From Streptomyces sp. WAC 01529 (GTDB lineage: Bacteria; Actinomycetota; Actinomycetes; Streptomycetales; Streptomycetaceae), in NCBI RefSeq assembly GCF_003945545.1, contig NZ_CP029617.1:7529001-7593000 (forward strand): a stretch of DNA of 64,000 nucleotides, read 5' to 3'. Shown piece after piece: positions 7,798 to 16,419 of this stretch. The notes below the pieces were generated by a model that ran no database searches, was not told the origin of the DNA, and saw only the letters and a list, made by a program, of their open reading frames with translations. The position numbers and the translations under genes are program-made. How positions within the stretch are numbered: the stretch's first letter is position 1; the number at the start of each line of letters is the position of its first letter.

Positions 7798-10617
7798 ATG
7801 ACCGAAGCGGTCCAGACAAGGGCCGCCGACCGGGGGCCCGCCGGTCTCAGCGGCCGGCACCACGAAAGGGAAGTGCTCGACGGGCTCTTGAAGGGAGCCT
7901 GGCAGAGCCGGGGCGGGGCCGTGGTACTCACAGGCGAGGCAGGGTCGGGCAAGACTGCGCTGCTCGACCGGTGTGCCTCGGCGGGCGCGGACGGAGTCCG
8001 GCTGTTGCGGTGTACGGGGGTCCACTCGGAGGCGGCGCTGCCGTACGCCGGTCTGCAAGTGCTCCTCCGGGGCGCCCTCGACCGGGCCAGGAGCCTGCCT
8101 GAGCGTCAGTTGACGGCGCTGCGCGGGGCGATCGCGCCGGATGACGTGCCCGCCGGGGACCGCTTCCTCGTCGGGGCCGCGACGCTGGGCCTGCTCGACG
8201 AGCTGGCCGAGGAACGCCCGGTCGTGGTCCTGGTGGATGACGCGCACTGGCTGGACCTGGAGACCGTGGACGCGCTGCTGTTCGCGGCCCGCCGACTCGG
8301 GATGGGGCGCGTGGCCATGGTGTTCGCCGCGCATGAGGATTCGGCGGTCTTCGACGGTGCGCCGGGCCTGCCGATGCTGCACCTCGGGCCGCTGACCGAT
8401 GAGGAGGGGGCGGCGCTGCTGGCAGATCGGGCGCCCGACCTGCATGCCACCGTGAGCAGTCGCATCCTCGGGCTCGCGCAGGGCAATCCGCTCGCCCTCG
8501 TGGAGCTGGCGGGGGCTCTGACGGCGGCCCAGCGGGACGGGAGCGAGCCGCTGGACGCGCGGGAGATCGCCGTGTTGCCGGCCTCGTGGCGGGTGCGGCG
8601 GATCTTCGACGAGCGGATCCGGGCGCTGCCGGCGCCGACCCGTCTGCTGCTGACGGTCGCCGCAGCGGACGACACCGGCGACGTGGCGCTGGTGATGGCG
8701 GCGGGGGAGCGGGTGGGCGCGCTCGCCGGGGACCTCGGGCCGGCGGAGGCGGCGGACCTGGTGAGAGTGTCCGGACGTCGGCTGGTGTTCCGGCATCCGC
8801 TGGTGCGGGCTGCCGCGTACCAGGGTGCGGTGCTGGCCGAGCGGACGACCGCTCACCGGGCGCTCGCCGACGTCGCGCCGGCCGCCGGGGACATGGGCCG
8901 CAGAGCCTGGCACCTGGCCGCGGCGACCGTCGGCTACGACGAGGCGGTCGCCGCCGAACTGGAGCGCAGCGCCGAGCTGTTCCGCTCCCGGGGCGGTCGG
9001 GCGGCGGTCGCCGCTGCCTACCGGCGGGCCGCACAGCTGACCGAGGACCAGGATGCCCGGGCGCTGCGGCTGGCCGCCGCGGCGGCCGCCGCCGCCGAGG
9101 CCGGACAGGCGGAGCTCGCGGGAACGCTCGCCGACGAGGCGGGGCCGGTGAGCAGTCCGTCGGCGATCGCCCGGCTCGCCAGCGTCCGGGCGGCGCTCGA
9201 ACACGGGCGCGGCCGCGCGGAGTCGGCGCGGCTGCTGCTCGTCGAGGCGACTGCCGAGGTGACGGCGCACCGTCCCGCCATGGGGGCGTGGCTGCTGTTC
9301 GAGTCGGCCGCGATGGCCTGGGACGCGCCGGACCCGGTCGCGGCGGCCCGGGACACCCGCGCGCGGGTGGCCGGTCTGGGCTTCGGCGAGCATCCCGTAC
9401 AACGGGGTGCGGCCGGGGTGCTCGCCACACTGACGGGCGATCTGGCGGGCGGGGCGGCACCGATACGAGAATTCGCTGAGTACGTCGTGCGGACCCGGCA
9501 GGAGCGCAGCCTGACCGATCAGGTGCGGCTGCACGGATGGGACATGCTGCTCGGCGAGTACCGCACGGTGCACGACGAGGCCGTGGCCCTGGAGCGGGAG
9601 TGCCGGGCGGAGGGTGCCGTCGGGGTGCTGCCGCGGGTGCTGCTGCGGCTGGCGCGGCTGCGGCTGTTCCTGGGCCGGCACCGGGACGCGTACACGACGG
9701 CGGTCGAGGGACTGGAGATCGCCCGTGACACCGGTCAGAGCCATCTCGCCACGATGCTCAGCGGCGTCCTGGCGGTGCTGGCCGCCCTCGACGGGGAAGA
9801 ACCGGGCGGCACAGGAGGCCGCGAACGGCGGGACGGCGGGGACCCACAGGGTTCTGCCGGGCGGGCGGGGCGGTATTTGTGCCCCGGTGTCGCGCCCTCC
9901 CCGTTCTGGCTGACCCGGGCGCAGGGCCTGTTCGATCTCGGGGTCGGCCGCTACGAGCGGGCGCTGCAACGCTTCGCCGTCCTGACCGGCGGACCGCACC
10001 GGCACTTGATGGTCTCCGTGCACAGCCTGCCCGACCAGGTGGAGGCCGCCGTCCGGATCGACCGGGCCACCGACGCGGGGCCGGCCGCCGAGCGGTTCAC
10101 GCGCTGGACCGATGCCACCGGGACCGCGTGGGCCAGGGCGGTGGAACTCCGCTGCCGTGCCCTGCTCGCCGCCGACGACGCGGCGGGGGAGTTCTATGAG
10201 CGGGCGCTCGCCGCCCATGCGGGGGACGGCCGCCCGTTCGAGGAGGCGCGCACGCGACTGCTGTACGGGGAGTGGCTGCGCCGTGCGAAGCGCCGGTCCG
10301 ACGCCCGGGAGGCGCTGACCGTAGCGCTGGAGTCGTTCGAGCGGATGTCGGCCGCCGCTTGGGCGGACCGGGCCCGCGCGGAGTTGCGGGCCGTCGGCGC
10401 CACCCCGTCCGCGCCGGCGGCGGACACGGATCTCGCAGGCCGGCTGACAGCGCAGGAACTGCGGGTGGTCCGACTCGCGGCGACGGGCCTGAGCAACCGG
10501 GACATCGGAGCACGGCTCTTCCTGAGCCCGCGCACGGTCGGCTACCACCTGTCCAACGCCTATCCGAAGCTCGGCGTGACGTCGCGGGCCGCCCTGGGTG
10601 CGCTCAGCCTGGCCTGA
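7798..10617 (+). CDS. Large ATP-binding LuxR-type (LAL) transcriptional regulator
   Basis: 939 residues. An N-terminal AAA/STAND ATPase domain has Walker A GEAGSGKT (about 46-53) and Walker B VVLVDDAHWLD (about 143-153). A long alpha-helical, TPR-like middle part rich in Ala, Arg and Glu follows. The C-terminal LuxR helix-turn-helix (about 880-939) reads LTAQELRVVRLAATGLSNRD..., with LSPRTVGYHLSNAYPKLGV. This order and length match the LAL family, which often activates nearby secondary-metabolism or catabolic genes in Streptomyces. The start at ATG 7798 follows AGGAAGGAAAG. The likely local target is the epimerase/MBL-fold pair downstream, an inference from position only. Confidence 0.92.
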   Translation: MTEAVQTRAADRGPAGLSGRHHEREVLDGLLKGAWQSRGGAVVLTGEAGSGKTALLDRCASAGADGVRLLRCTGVHSEAALPYAGLQVLLRGALDRARSLPERQLTALRGAIAPDDVPAGDRFLVGAATLGLLDELAEERPVVVLVDDAHWLDLETVDALLFAARRLGMGRVAMVFAAHEDSAVFDGAPGLPMLHLGPLTDEEGAALLADRAPDLHATVSSRILGLAQGNPLALVELAGALTAAQRDGSEPLDAREIAVLPASWRVRRIFDERIRALPAPTRLLLTVAAADDTGDVALVMAAGERVGALAGDLGPAEAADLVRVSGRRLVFRHPLVRAAAYQGAVLAERTTAHRALADVAPAAGDMGRRAWHLAAATVGYDEAVAAELERSAELFRSRGGRAAVAAAYRRAAQLTEDQDARALRLAAAAAAAAEAGQAELAGTLADEAGPVSSPSAIARLASVRAALEHGRGRAESARLLLVEATAEVTAHRPAMGAWLLFESAAMAWDAPDPVAAARDTRARVAGLGFGEHPVQRGAAGVLATLTGDLAGGAAPIREFAEYVVRTRQERSLTDQVRLHGWDMLLGEYRTVHDEAVALERECRAEGAVGVLPRVLLRLARLRLFLGRHRDAYTTAVEGLEIARDTGQSHLATMLSGVLAVLAALDGEEPGGTGGRERRDGGDPQGSAGRAGRYLCPGVAPSPFWLTRAQGLFDLGVGRYERALQRFAVLTGGPHRHLMVSVHSLPDQVEAAVRIDRATDAGPAAERFTRWTDATGTAWARAVELRCRALLAADDAAGEFYERALAAHAGDGRPFEEARTRLLYGEWLRRAKRRSDAREALTVALESFERMSAAAWADRARAELRAVGATPSAPAADTDLAGRLTAQELRVVRLAATGLSNRDIGARLFLSPRTVGYHLSNAYPKLGVTSRAALGALSLA

Positions 10618-10736
10618 CCTCTCAGCCCGTCACGGGCGTGAACCCTGGTAAGGAGCCTGGTCGTTCGACGGATCCGCAGGTACCGGCACGGATCCTACGG
10701 TTCTGGTGCTGGAGGAACGTCTGCCTGGGAGGGTTC

Positions 10737-11609
10737 ATGAAGGTTCTGGTACTGGGTGCCACTGGTTACATCGGCTCAGCGGTGGTGTCGTGCCTGACGC
10801 GGGAGGGCCACGACGTGGTGCCCCTGGTCAAGAACGCGGCCGAGCTGCATCCGGACGTGCCGGTGCGGGTCGGCGATCTGACCGACCCGGCGTCGCTGCG
10901 CGCGGCGGTGACGGACGACGTGGACGCGGTGGTGAACCTGGCCACGCCGACCGGCGACGAGGCGGTGGACACCGCCGCCCTGGACGCGCTGCTCGCACCG
11001 CTGCGCGGCACGGGCCGGGCGTTCGTCTACACCAGTGGCGTGTGGGTGCTCGGCGCCACGGGCAACGCCCCGGCGACGGAGGACGCCGCTACCGACCCGA
11101 TCGCAATCGTCGGCTATCGGCCGCGGATCGAGCAGCGGGTGCTTGCCGCCGCCGGGGACGACGTGCGGGCCGTGGTGATACGCCCGGGCATCGTGTACGG
11201 CCGGGACGGCGGCATTCCCGCCCTGATGACCGGCTGGGCGCGGGAGCACGGCGCGGGTCGTTACGTGGGCCCGGTCGCGACCCGGTGGCCGATGGTCCAC
11301 GTCGACGACCTCGCCGAGCTGTACGTCCTCGCGCTCACCAAGGGCCACCCCGGTGACCTCCTGCACGGTGTGGCGTGGGAGTCCGTCCCGGCGGCAGCCG
11401 TCGCCGCGGCCGCCGACATCGCCGCGGGCGGCATCGGCCGGGCCGAGCCGTGGCCGTTCGCGGAAGCCGCCGAGGCGCTCGGGGAGCCGTTCGCCGAGGC
11501 GCTCGCGCTCGACCAGGTGGTGTCGGGACGGCGCGCGGGCGAAGAGCTGGGCTGGCAGCCGAGCCGCCCGTACGTCCTCACCGAGCTTGCCGGAGGCAGC
11601 CGTGGCTGA
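10737..11609 (+). CDS. NAD-dependent epimerase-like SDR (short paralogue)
   Basis: 290 residues, a single Rossmann-type domain beginning MKVLVLGATGYIGS. It is clearly paralogous to the N-terminal part of the protein at 5645: both share FVYTSGVWVLGATG, IVGYRP.IE.RVLA, VRAVV.RPGIVYGR.GGIPA, VHVDDLAEL and FAEALALDQ.VSG. As there, the YxxxK lysine is not seen. The ATG is preceded by GGGAGGG. The final eight bases overlap the start of the MBL-fold gene, so the two are translationally coupled and probably act together. The reaction is unknown. Confidence 0.85.
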   Translation: MKVLVLGATGYIGSAVVSCLTREGHDVVPLVKNAAELHPDVPVRVGDLTDPASLRAAVTDDVDAVVNLATPTGDEAVDTAALDALLAPLRGTGRAFVYTSGVWVLGATGNAPATEDAATDPIAIVGYRPRIEQRVLAAAGDDVRAVVIRPGIVYGRDGGIPALMTGWAREHGAGRYVGPVATRWPMVHVDDLAELYVLALTKGHPGDLLHGVAWESVPAAAVAAAADIAAGGIGRAEPWPFAEAAEALGEPFAEALALDQVVSGRRAGEELGWQPSRPYVLTELAGGSRG

Positions 11610-12426
11610 CACCGCCGTCCTGACGCCCCCGATCTGCCGCGCCTGCGGTACCCAGTACACCGCCCCGCGCCCCGACTGCCCTGTCTGCCTGGACGAACGG
11701 CAGTACGTGGGCCAGGCCGGCCAGCAGTGGACGACGCTGGCCGGGTTGCGCGAGGCGGGCCACACCGGCCGCTTCGAGGAAGAGGGGCCCGACGTGCTCG
11801 GCATCGGCGTCACCCCGCAGTTCGCCATCGGCCAGCGGGCCCTGCTGCTGCGCACCGCCGCCGGGAACGTGCTGTGGGACTGCGTGCCGTACCTCGACGA
11901 CGCGATGGTGCGGGCCGTGGAGGAAGTCGGCGGCATCGACCACATCGGGATCAGCCACCCGCACTTCTACTCCTCGATGGTGGAGTGGGCGCACGCCTTC
12001 GACGCGCCGGTCCATCTGCACGAGGCCGACCGGCAGTGGGTGGGCCGGCCGGACCCGGCCGTACGGTTCTGGAGCGGGCGCACGCTTCAGCTCACCGACG
12101 AGGTGACCCTGATCAACCCGGGCGTGCACTTCCCGGGCAGCGCGGTGCTGCACTGGAGCGCGGGGGAGGGGGCGCTGTTCACCGGCGACGTGGTCAACGT
12201 CTGCCCGGACAGCTGCTGGGTGACCCTCATGTACAGCTACGCCAACCACATTCCCGAGCGCCCCCACGCGGTCCGAGCGGCAGCCGACCTGCTCGCCGGC
12301 TACCGCTTCGAGCGGATCTACGGCGCCTGGTGGCACCGCGTCGTCACCTCCCAGGGCAACGAGATCCTGGCCCGGTCCGTCGAACGCTACCTCCGCTTCG
12401 CCCAGGCCACGGTCCCGAGCGGCTGA
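11602..12426 (+). CDS. Metallo-beta-lactamase-fold protein with N-terminal zinc ribbon
   Basis: 274 residues. Residues 12-31 form a small Cys4 knuckle (CRACG ... CPVC). The rest resembles the MBL fold: a GNVLWDC strand, then SHPHFYSSMVEW where the metal-binding HxHxDH should be, PGVHFPGSAV, ALFTGDVV and a late His (WWHRVV). Of the HxHxDH box only the two first histidines remain; the Asp and last His are Tyr and Ser. The GTG start overlaps the epimerase stop (GTGGCTGA). A zinc-dependent hydrolase of altered metal site is the best guess; it could also act without two metals. Confidence 0.78.
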   Translation: MADTAVLTPPICRACGTQYTAPRPDCPVCLDERQYVGQAGQQWTTLAGLREAGHTGRFEEEGPDVLGIGVTPQFAIGQRALLLRTAAGNVLWDCVPYLDDAMVRAVEEVGGIDHIGISHPHFYSSMVEWAHAFDAPVHLHEADRQWVGRPDPAVRFWSGRTLQLTDEVTLINPGVHFPGSAVLHWSAGEGALFTGDVVNVCPDSCWVTLMYSYANHIPERPHAVRAAADLLAGYRFERIYGAWWHRVVTSQGNEILARSVERYLRFAQATVPSG

Positions 12427-12495
12427 CAGGGAGTGCCGGTCGCCGCGTTGTTCTCACAGCCCCGGGCGGCCGCACGAGCGTTGGCTGTGTGAGGA

Positions 12496-12864
12496 CTAAC
12501 TGCCTGTCATGGCGGTGACCGCGTCGTCAGCCGTCGCGTGGACCGTCAGGAGCGAATCGACGCCCGTGAGCGCGAGCATGCGTATCAGGCGGTCGGGAGC
12601 GCCGGCGAGGCTGAGTGAGCCGCCCGCCGCCCGCGCGGCGTGCCAGATGCCGATGAGTGCGCTGAGGCCGGAGGAGTCGCAGAAGCCGACCCGGGTCAGA
12701 TCCAGGACCACGTGAGGGGGTCCCTGCTGGATGGCCTCCAGGGCCTGGGCGCGCAGCACGGGGGCACCGTGCATGTCGATGTCGCCGGTGAGCGTGGCGA
12801 TGGTGAGGTGGGAATGAGGACGCCGGAGGGCCAGCTGGAGCGTGTGGGTCACGTCGGTCGTCAC
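12496..12864 (-). CDS. STAS-domain anti-anti-sigma factor
   Basis: 122 residues with the SpoIIAA/RsbV pattern: an ATLTGDIDMHGAP strand and helix, VVLDLTRVGFCDSSGLSALIG with the phosphorylatable Ser after the Asp (DSSGL), and a closing LLTVHATADDAV helix. When unphosphorylated such proteins bind and neutralise an anti-sigma kinase; the adjacent phosphatase would dephosphorylate it. The GTG start overlaps the phosphatase stop by GTGA, so the two are made together in one operon. The partner sigma factor is probably the divergently read gene at 14598. Confidence 0.9.
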   Translation of the reverse strand: MTTDVTHTLQLALRRPHSHLTIATLTGDIDMHGAPVLRAQALEAIQQGPPHVVLDLTRVGFCDSSGLSALIGIWHAARAAGGSLSLAGAPDRLIRMLALTGVDSLLTVHATADDAVTAMTGS

Positions 12865-14345
12865 TCCTGGCCGAAGTGTTCGGGTGTGGCGGTGGTGTGG
12901 GCGGTGGCGGCGACACCGGCCTCGGGTACGGATTCGAAGTCGGGCACGGACAGGGTCAGCAGGGCCACGTCGTCACCGACTCCCTCGGGCAGCGCGTCCA
13001 GCAGCGTGACGGTGTCGTCCACCAGGGCGGTGGCGGTCAGGGAGCCGGTGCGCTGGTGGAGGAAGCCGGTCAGGCCGTCCTCGCCGAGCATGGCTCCCTG
13101 GGCGGTACGGGCTTCGGTCAGCCCGTCGGTGTAGAGGAACAGGCCCTCCCCGTGAGCCAGGCGGAAAGTGCTCTCGGCGAAGTGGGCCTCCGGAAAAGCG
13201 CCGATGAGCATGCCGCCCTTGGGGCGTACCGCCTTGACCCATACGGAGCCGCCTTCGTCGGGCCGCACGTGGTAGGCCGAGGGGTGGCCGCCGCTGGCGA
13301 CGGTGACGGTGAAGTCGCCGCCCTCATGCGGTGTCAGGAGGCCGAAGAGCGCAGTGCAAAAGCGGCTCCCGGCGGCGACATCGGTGAGCAGGACGGTGTT
13401 GAGCGTGCTCAGGACGGTGACCGGATCCGGGTCGATCTGGGCCGCGGCGCGCAGGGTGTGGCGGGCCAGCGCGGTGACGGTCGCCGCTTCGGGGCCCTTT
13501 CCGCACACGTCGCCGAGGAAGAACGCCCACCGGTCCGCGTCGACGGGGAAGACGTCGTAGAAGTCGCCGCCGACATCGTGGACGGAGGCGGTGCGGTAGT
13601 GGCAGGCGAGTTCCAGACCGGGCACCACGGGAAGCGCCGGAGGCAGCAGGGTGCGCTGGAGAGTGGAGGCGAACGCCGCGATGGCCGCCTTGTCCTTCTC
13701 CGCCTGCTCGCGCGCCGCCCGTTCCGCCTCGGCCCGCGCTCGTTCCCTCTCGGCGTGCAGGCTCTCCGCCGTCCGCCGCTCCTGCTCCTCGCGCAGTGCG
13801 TTCAGCGCGGACAGCCGCAGCTCCATCTCGTCCATGACGATCGCCGCCAGGTCGGACAGGGTGGCGATGTCGTCCTCGGTGATGGAGCGCGGCTTGGTGT
13901 CGAGGATGTTGACGGTGCCCAGCCGGTGGCCCTCGGGAGTGGTGATCGGTGCGGCGGCGTAGAAGCGCACCCCCATCTCTCCGGCGACCAGCGGATTGTC
14001 CGCCGCCACGGGGTCGTGGAGGGTGTCGGGTATCACCAGGGCGTCGTCGCGCAGGATCGCCGAGCCGCACAGGCCGGGATCGCGGCCGATCTCCTTGACC
14101 CCTTCGAGGCCGTGGGTCGCCTTGAACCAGATGCGGTCGCTGTCGACGATCGTGACGGTGGCCACGGGTACGTCGAAGAGGCGACCGGCCAGCGCCGCGA
14201 TGCGGTCGAACGCGCCGTCGGGCGGCGTGTCGAGGATGTCGTAACGGCGTACCGCCGACAGACGGCCCGCCTCCACATCCGGGTCGGGGACCCGCCCGGC
14301 GCCCCGCCCGGGCGGCGGGTCGGCCGCCGAAGCCTGTGAGGTCAT
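12861..14345 (-). CDS. GAF-domain PP2C/SpoIIE-type serine phosphatase
   Basis: 494 residues. A GAF domain (about 30-180) begins RRYDILDTPPDGAFDRIA and contains WFKATHGL and RFYAAAPITTPEG, the pattern of signal-sensing GAFs. A charged coiled-coil (about 190-245) follows. The PP2C_SIG/SpoIIE phosphatase (about 255-475) has GGDFYDVF, FLGDVCGKGPEAA, SGGHP, FLYTDGLTEAR and GDDVALL, with the metal-binding Asp residues intact. It should dephosphorylate a STAS protein, most simply the one whose gene overlaps its end. The sensed signal is unknown. Confidence 0.92.
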   Translation of the reverse strand: MTSQASAADPPPGRGAGRVPDPDVEAGRLSAVRRYDILDTPPDGAFDRIAALAGRLFDVPVATVTIVDSDRIWFKATHGLEGVKEIGRDPGLCGSAILRDDALVIPDTLHDPVAADNPLVAGEMGVRFYAAAPITTPEGHRLGTVNILDTKPRSITEDDIATLSDLAAIVMDEMELRLSALNALREEQERRTAESLHAERERARAEAERAAREQAEKDKAAIAAFASTLQRTLLPPALPVVPGLELACHYRTASVHDVGGDFYDVFPVDADRWAFFLGDVCGKGPEAATVTALARHTLRAAAQIDPDPVTVLSTLNTVLLTDVAAGSRFCTALFGLLTPHEGGDFTVTVASGGHPSAYHVRPDEGGSVWVKAVRPKGGMLIGAFPEAHFAESTFRLAHGEGLFLYTDGLTEARTAQGAMLGEDGLTGFLHQRTGSLTATALVDDTVTLLDALPEGVGDDVALLTLSVPDFESVPEAGVAATAHTTATPEHFGQE

Positions 14346-14431
14346 CGGCTTTCCTCTCCGTCGATGGCCGCGGCGAGCGGCAGGACCGACGCACCCTAGA
14401 CCGAATGGAAGACCGAATGCTAATTGCCGGG

Positions 14432-14473
14432 GCCGACGGGTTCAGCCGCGGCGCCGACGGTTTCAGCTGCGGC
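14432..14473. repeat. Tandem 21-base repeat between divergent phosphatase and sigma genes
   Basis: GCCGACGGGTTCAGCCGCGG(C) at 14432-14452 is followed directly by a second 21-base copy at 14453-14473 that differs at two positions. It lies in the 252-base divergent promoter region of the phosphatase and the sigma factor. It may be a regulator-binding site or only a slippage product. Confidence 0.7.
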
Positions 14474-14597
14474 GGAGCACCGACCAACCGCGCGTGTGGT
14501 CACGGACTCAACTCGTCACATGTCTCCTGTTTGGGCAGCCGATGGCGGGGAAGACGCGGGAGGCGACAGAGCCGGCGACTAAGTAAGGGTGGGGCGC

Positions 14598-15455
14598 ATG
14601 ATCACCGTGACCGACACGGAACAGACCGCGACGCAGACCGAGCAGGACCTGGTGGAGCGTTCGTACCTGGACCCGGCGTCGGTCGCGCCGCGGGACGCCA
14701 GGGCCATCTCCAAGCGCTTCTTCGACCGGCTCGGAGAGCTGGAGGAGGGCACGCACGAATACCAGTACGTGCGGAACTGCCTGATCGAGATCAACTTGTC
14801 CCTGGTGAAGTACGCGGCATCGCGGTTCAGGCACCGGGGCGTGCAGGAGATGGAGGACATCGTCCAGGTCGGCACGATCGGATTGATCAAGGCGATCGAC
14901 CGGTTCGAACTCTCCCGTGAGGTGGAGTTCGCGACCTTCGCCGTCCCGTACATCACCGGTGAGATCAAGCGGTTCTTCCGTGACACCAGCTGGGCGGTGC
15001 ATGTGCCGCGCCGCCTTCAGGAAGCCCGCCTCGAACTGTCCAAGGCGACCGAGGAACTGCGCACGCGCCTGGGCCGCACGCCCACGATCGCGGAGCTCGC
15101 GGAACTGATGCAGCTGGACCCGGCCGAGGTGAGCGAGGCGCAGAAGGCGTCGAACGGCTACGCGTCCGTCTCGCTGGACGCCGCCATCGGCGGGGAGGAC
15201 AGTGACACCGAGTCGGCCCTGACCGACTTCATCGGCGTCGAAGAGGACCGCTTCGACCTGATCGACAACTTCCACGCCCTGGCCCCGCTGATCGCCGGAC
15301 TCGACGACCGGGAGCGCCGGATCATTCACCTGCGCTTCGTCGAGGAGCAGACGCAGACCCAGATCGGCGAGCTGCTGGGCTGCTCGCAGATGCACGTCTC
15401 CCGTCTCATCACCCGGATCGTCGCCAAGCTCCGCGCGGGCCTGAACGCGGCCTGA
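14598..15455 (+). CDS. RNA polymerase sigma factor, SigB/SigF/SigG type
   Basis: 285 residues with all regions of this class. Region 2 includes EDIVQVGTIGLIKAIDRF and the promoter-recognition helix FATFAVPYITGEIKRFFRD. Region 3 starts VHVPRRLQEARLEL and has GRTPTIAELAE. Region 4 has LDDRERRIIHLRFVEEQTQT and GCSQMHVSRLITRI. There is no ECF-type shortening. In Streptomyces such factors direct stress or developmental genes and are held by an anti-sigma kinase. The ATG at 14598 is preceded by AAGGGTGGGG. STAS and phosphatase genes on both sides form its likely control circuit. Confidence 0.94.
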   Translation: MITVTDTEQTATQTEQDLVERSYLDPASVAPRDARAISKRFFDRLGELEEGTHEYQYVRNCLIEINLSLVKYAASRFRHRGVQEMEDIVQVGTIGLIKAIDRFELSREVEFATFAVPYITGEIKRFFRDTSWAVHVPRRLQEARLELSKATEELRTRLGRTPTIAELAELMQLDPAEVSEAQKASNGYASVSLDAAIGGEDSDTESALTDFIGVEEDRFDLIDNFHALAPLIAGLDDRERRIIHLRFVEEQTQTQIGELLGCSQMHVSRLITRIVAKLRAGLNAA

Positions 15456-15511
15456 CGGCCTGGCGCCCCTGCCGAGATGCGCCGCGCCTAGCCGCCTTCA
15501 GTGGCCCGACA

Positions 15512-15544
15512 GCCGCCCGCTCCGCCCCGTGCGGAGCGGGCGGC
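15512..15544. terminator. Bidirectional hairpin terminator
   Basis: A perfect 14-bp GC-rich stem (15512-15525 with 15531-15544) with a five-base loop lies between the converging sigma-factor and STAS genes. There is no T-run, as is usual for Streptomyces terminators. Confidence 0.85.
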
Positions 15545-15546
15545 GA

Positions 15547-15903
15547 TCAGTGGCGTGCTGCGGCGAGCGCGGCCTCGGTGGTGGGGTAGAGGCTGAGCAC
15601 CTGGTCGAGCCCCACGATCTGGAAGACGCGGGTGAGACTGTCGCTGAGACCGGCGAGCTTGAGGGAAGACCCGGCGGCTCGGGCACGGTGATAGGTGGTG
15701 ACGAGCACCGTGATGCCGGTGGAGTCGCAGTAGGTGAGGCCCGAGAGATCGATCACCAGAGGGGCGCCGGGGGAGAGAGGGGCGTCTGCCAGTGTCCGGG
15801 TGAGCTGGGGCGCGGTGTGGTGGTCGAGTTCGCCGGTCGCCGTCAGCAGGACGGGACCGTCCTCATGGATCAGCTGTTCGACGGTCAGGGTGCGATCGGT
15901 CAC
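15547..15903 (-). CDS. STAS-domain anti-anti-sigma factor
   Basis: 118 residues. The STAS core reads VLLTATGELDHHTAPQLTRT, then LVIDLSGLTYCDSTGITVLV with the phospho-acceptor Ser in DSTG, then LTRVFQIVGLDQVLSLY. The GTG start at 15903 is preceded by AGGAG. The longer frame upstream to 16308 is low-complexity and lacks a good RBS. It converges on the sigma-factor gene and is the second of three STAS genes in 8.4 kb, probably acting on the same or a parallel anti-sigma kinase. Confidence 0.9.
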   Translation of the reverse strand: MTDRTLTVEQLIHEDGPVLLTATGELDHHTAPQLTRTLADAPLSPGAPLVIDLSGLTYCDSTGITVLVTTYHRARAAGSSLKLAGLSDSLTRVFQIVGLDQVLSLYPTTEAALAAARH

Positions 15904-16419
15904 CGGTTCTCCTGCTGGGCGAGGCGGGTGGTACGGGTACGGAGAGGGCGAGCGGCGCGGCGAGCGGCGCTCGGAAAAGCGCGCCGGGAAGCGCGGGACG
16001 CGTGTCCGGCCTCGGCGCGTCGTGCCTGTGCGGCGACGACCGGGCGCGGAGCGGACAGGCGCAGTCGAGTTCCGCCGTGACCGGCGACGCCAGGTCCCGG
16101 GCGCCGAGTCGGCCGGTGGTGGGACGGCAGGGCAAGGAGACGTGCCGACGCACTCGCAGTCATGGGCTGGCCTCCGTTCAGGGGGGATTGTCCACCAGTC
16201 GAGTGCTGGCGCCCCATCTCGTCCGCCTATCCTACGAAGCGCTCCTCTGTACGAGGGCGGGACGGCCACGCTACCCGAACGCGACGGCACGCCGGCGGGC
16301 TGATTCACGCGACGGTCGGCGGGGAAACGGCACCTCGTCGGCGGACACGAGGCCGCGGGCCGCTACGGTGCGGTCGACGCGGTGGCCGGACTTCGACGGT
16401 GTGTACGAGAGGGTTTCCT

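Noticed and set aside
7747..10548. 933-residue minus-strand open frame opposite the LAL regulator
   Set aside because: It is the third-position-GC shadow of the real gene: no motifs, Arg/Gly/Pro-rich, while the plus strand has Walker A/B and a LuxR domain.
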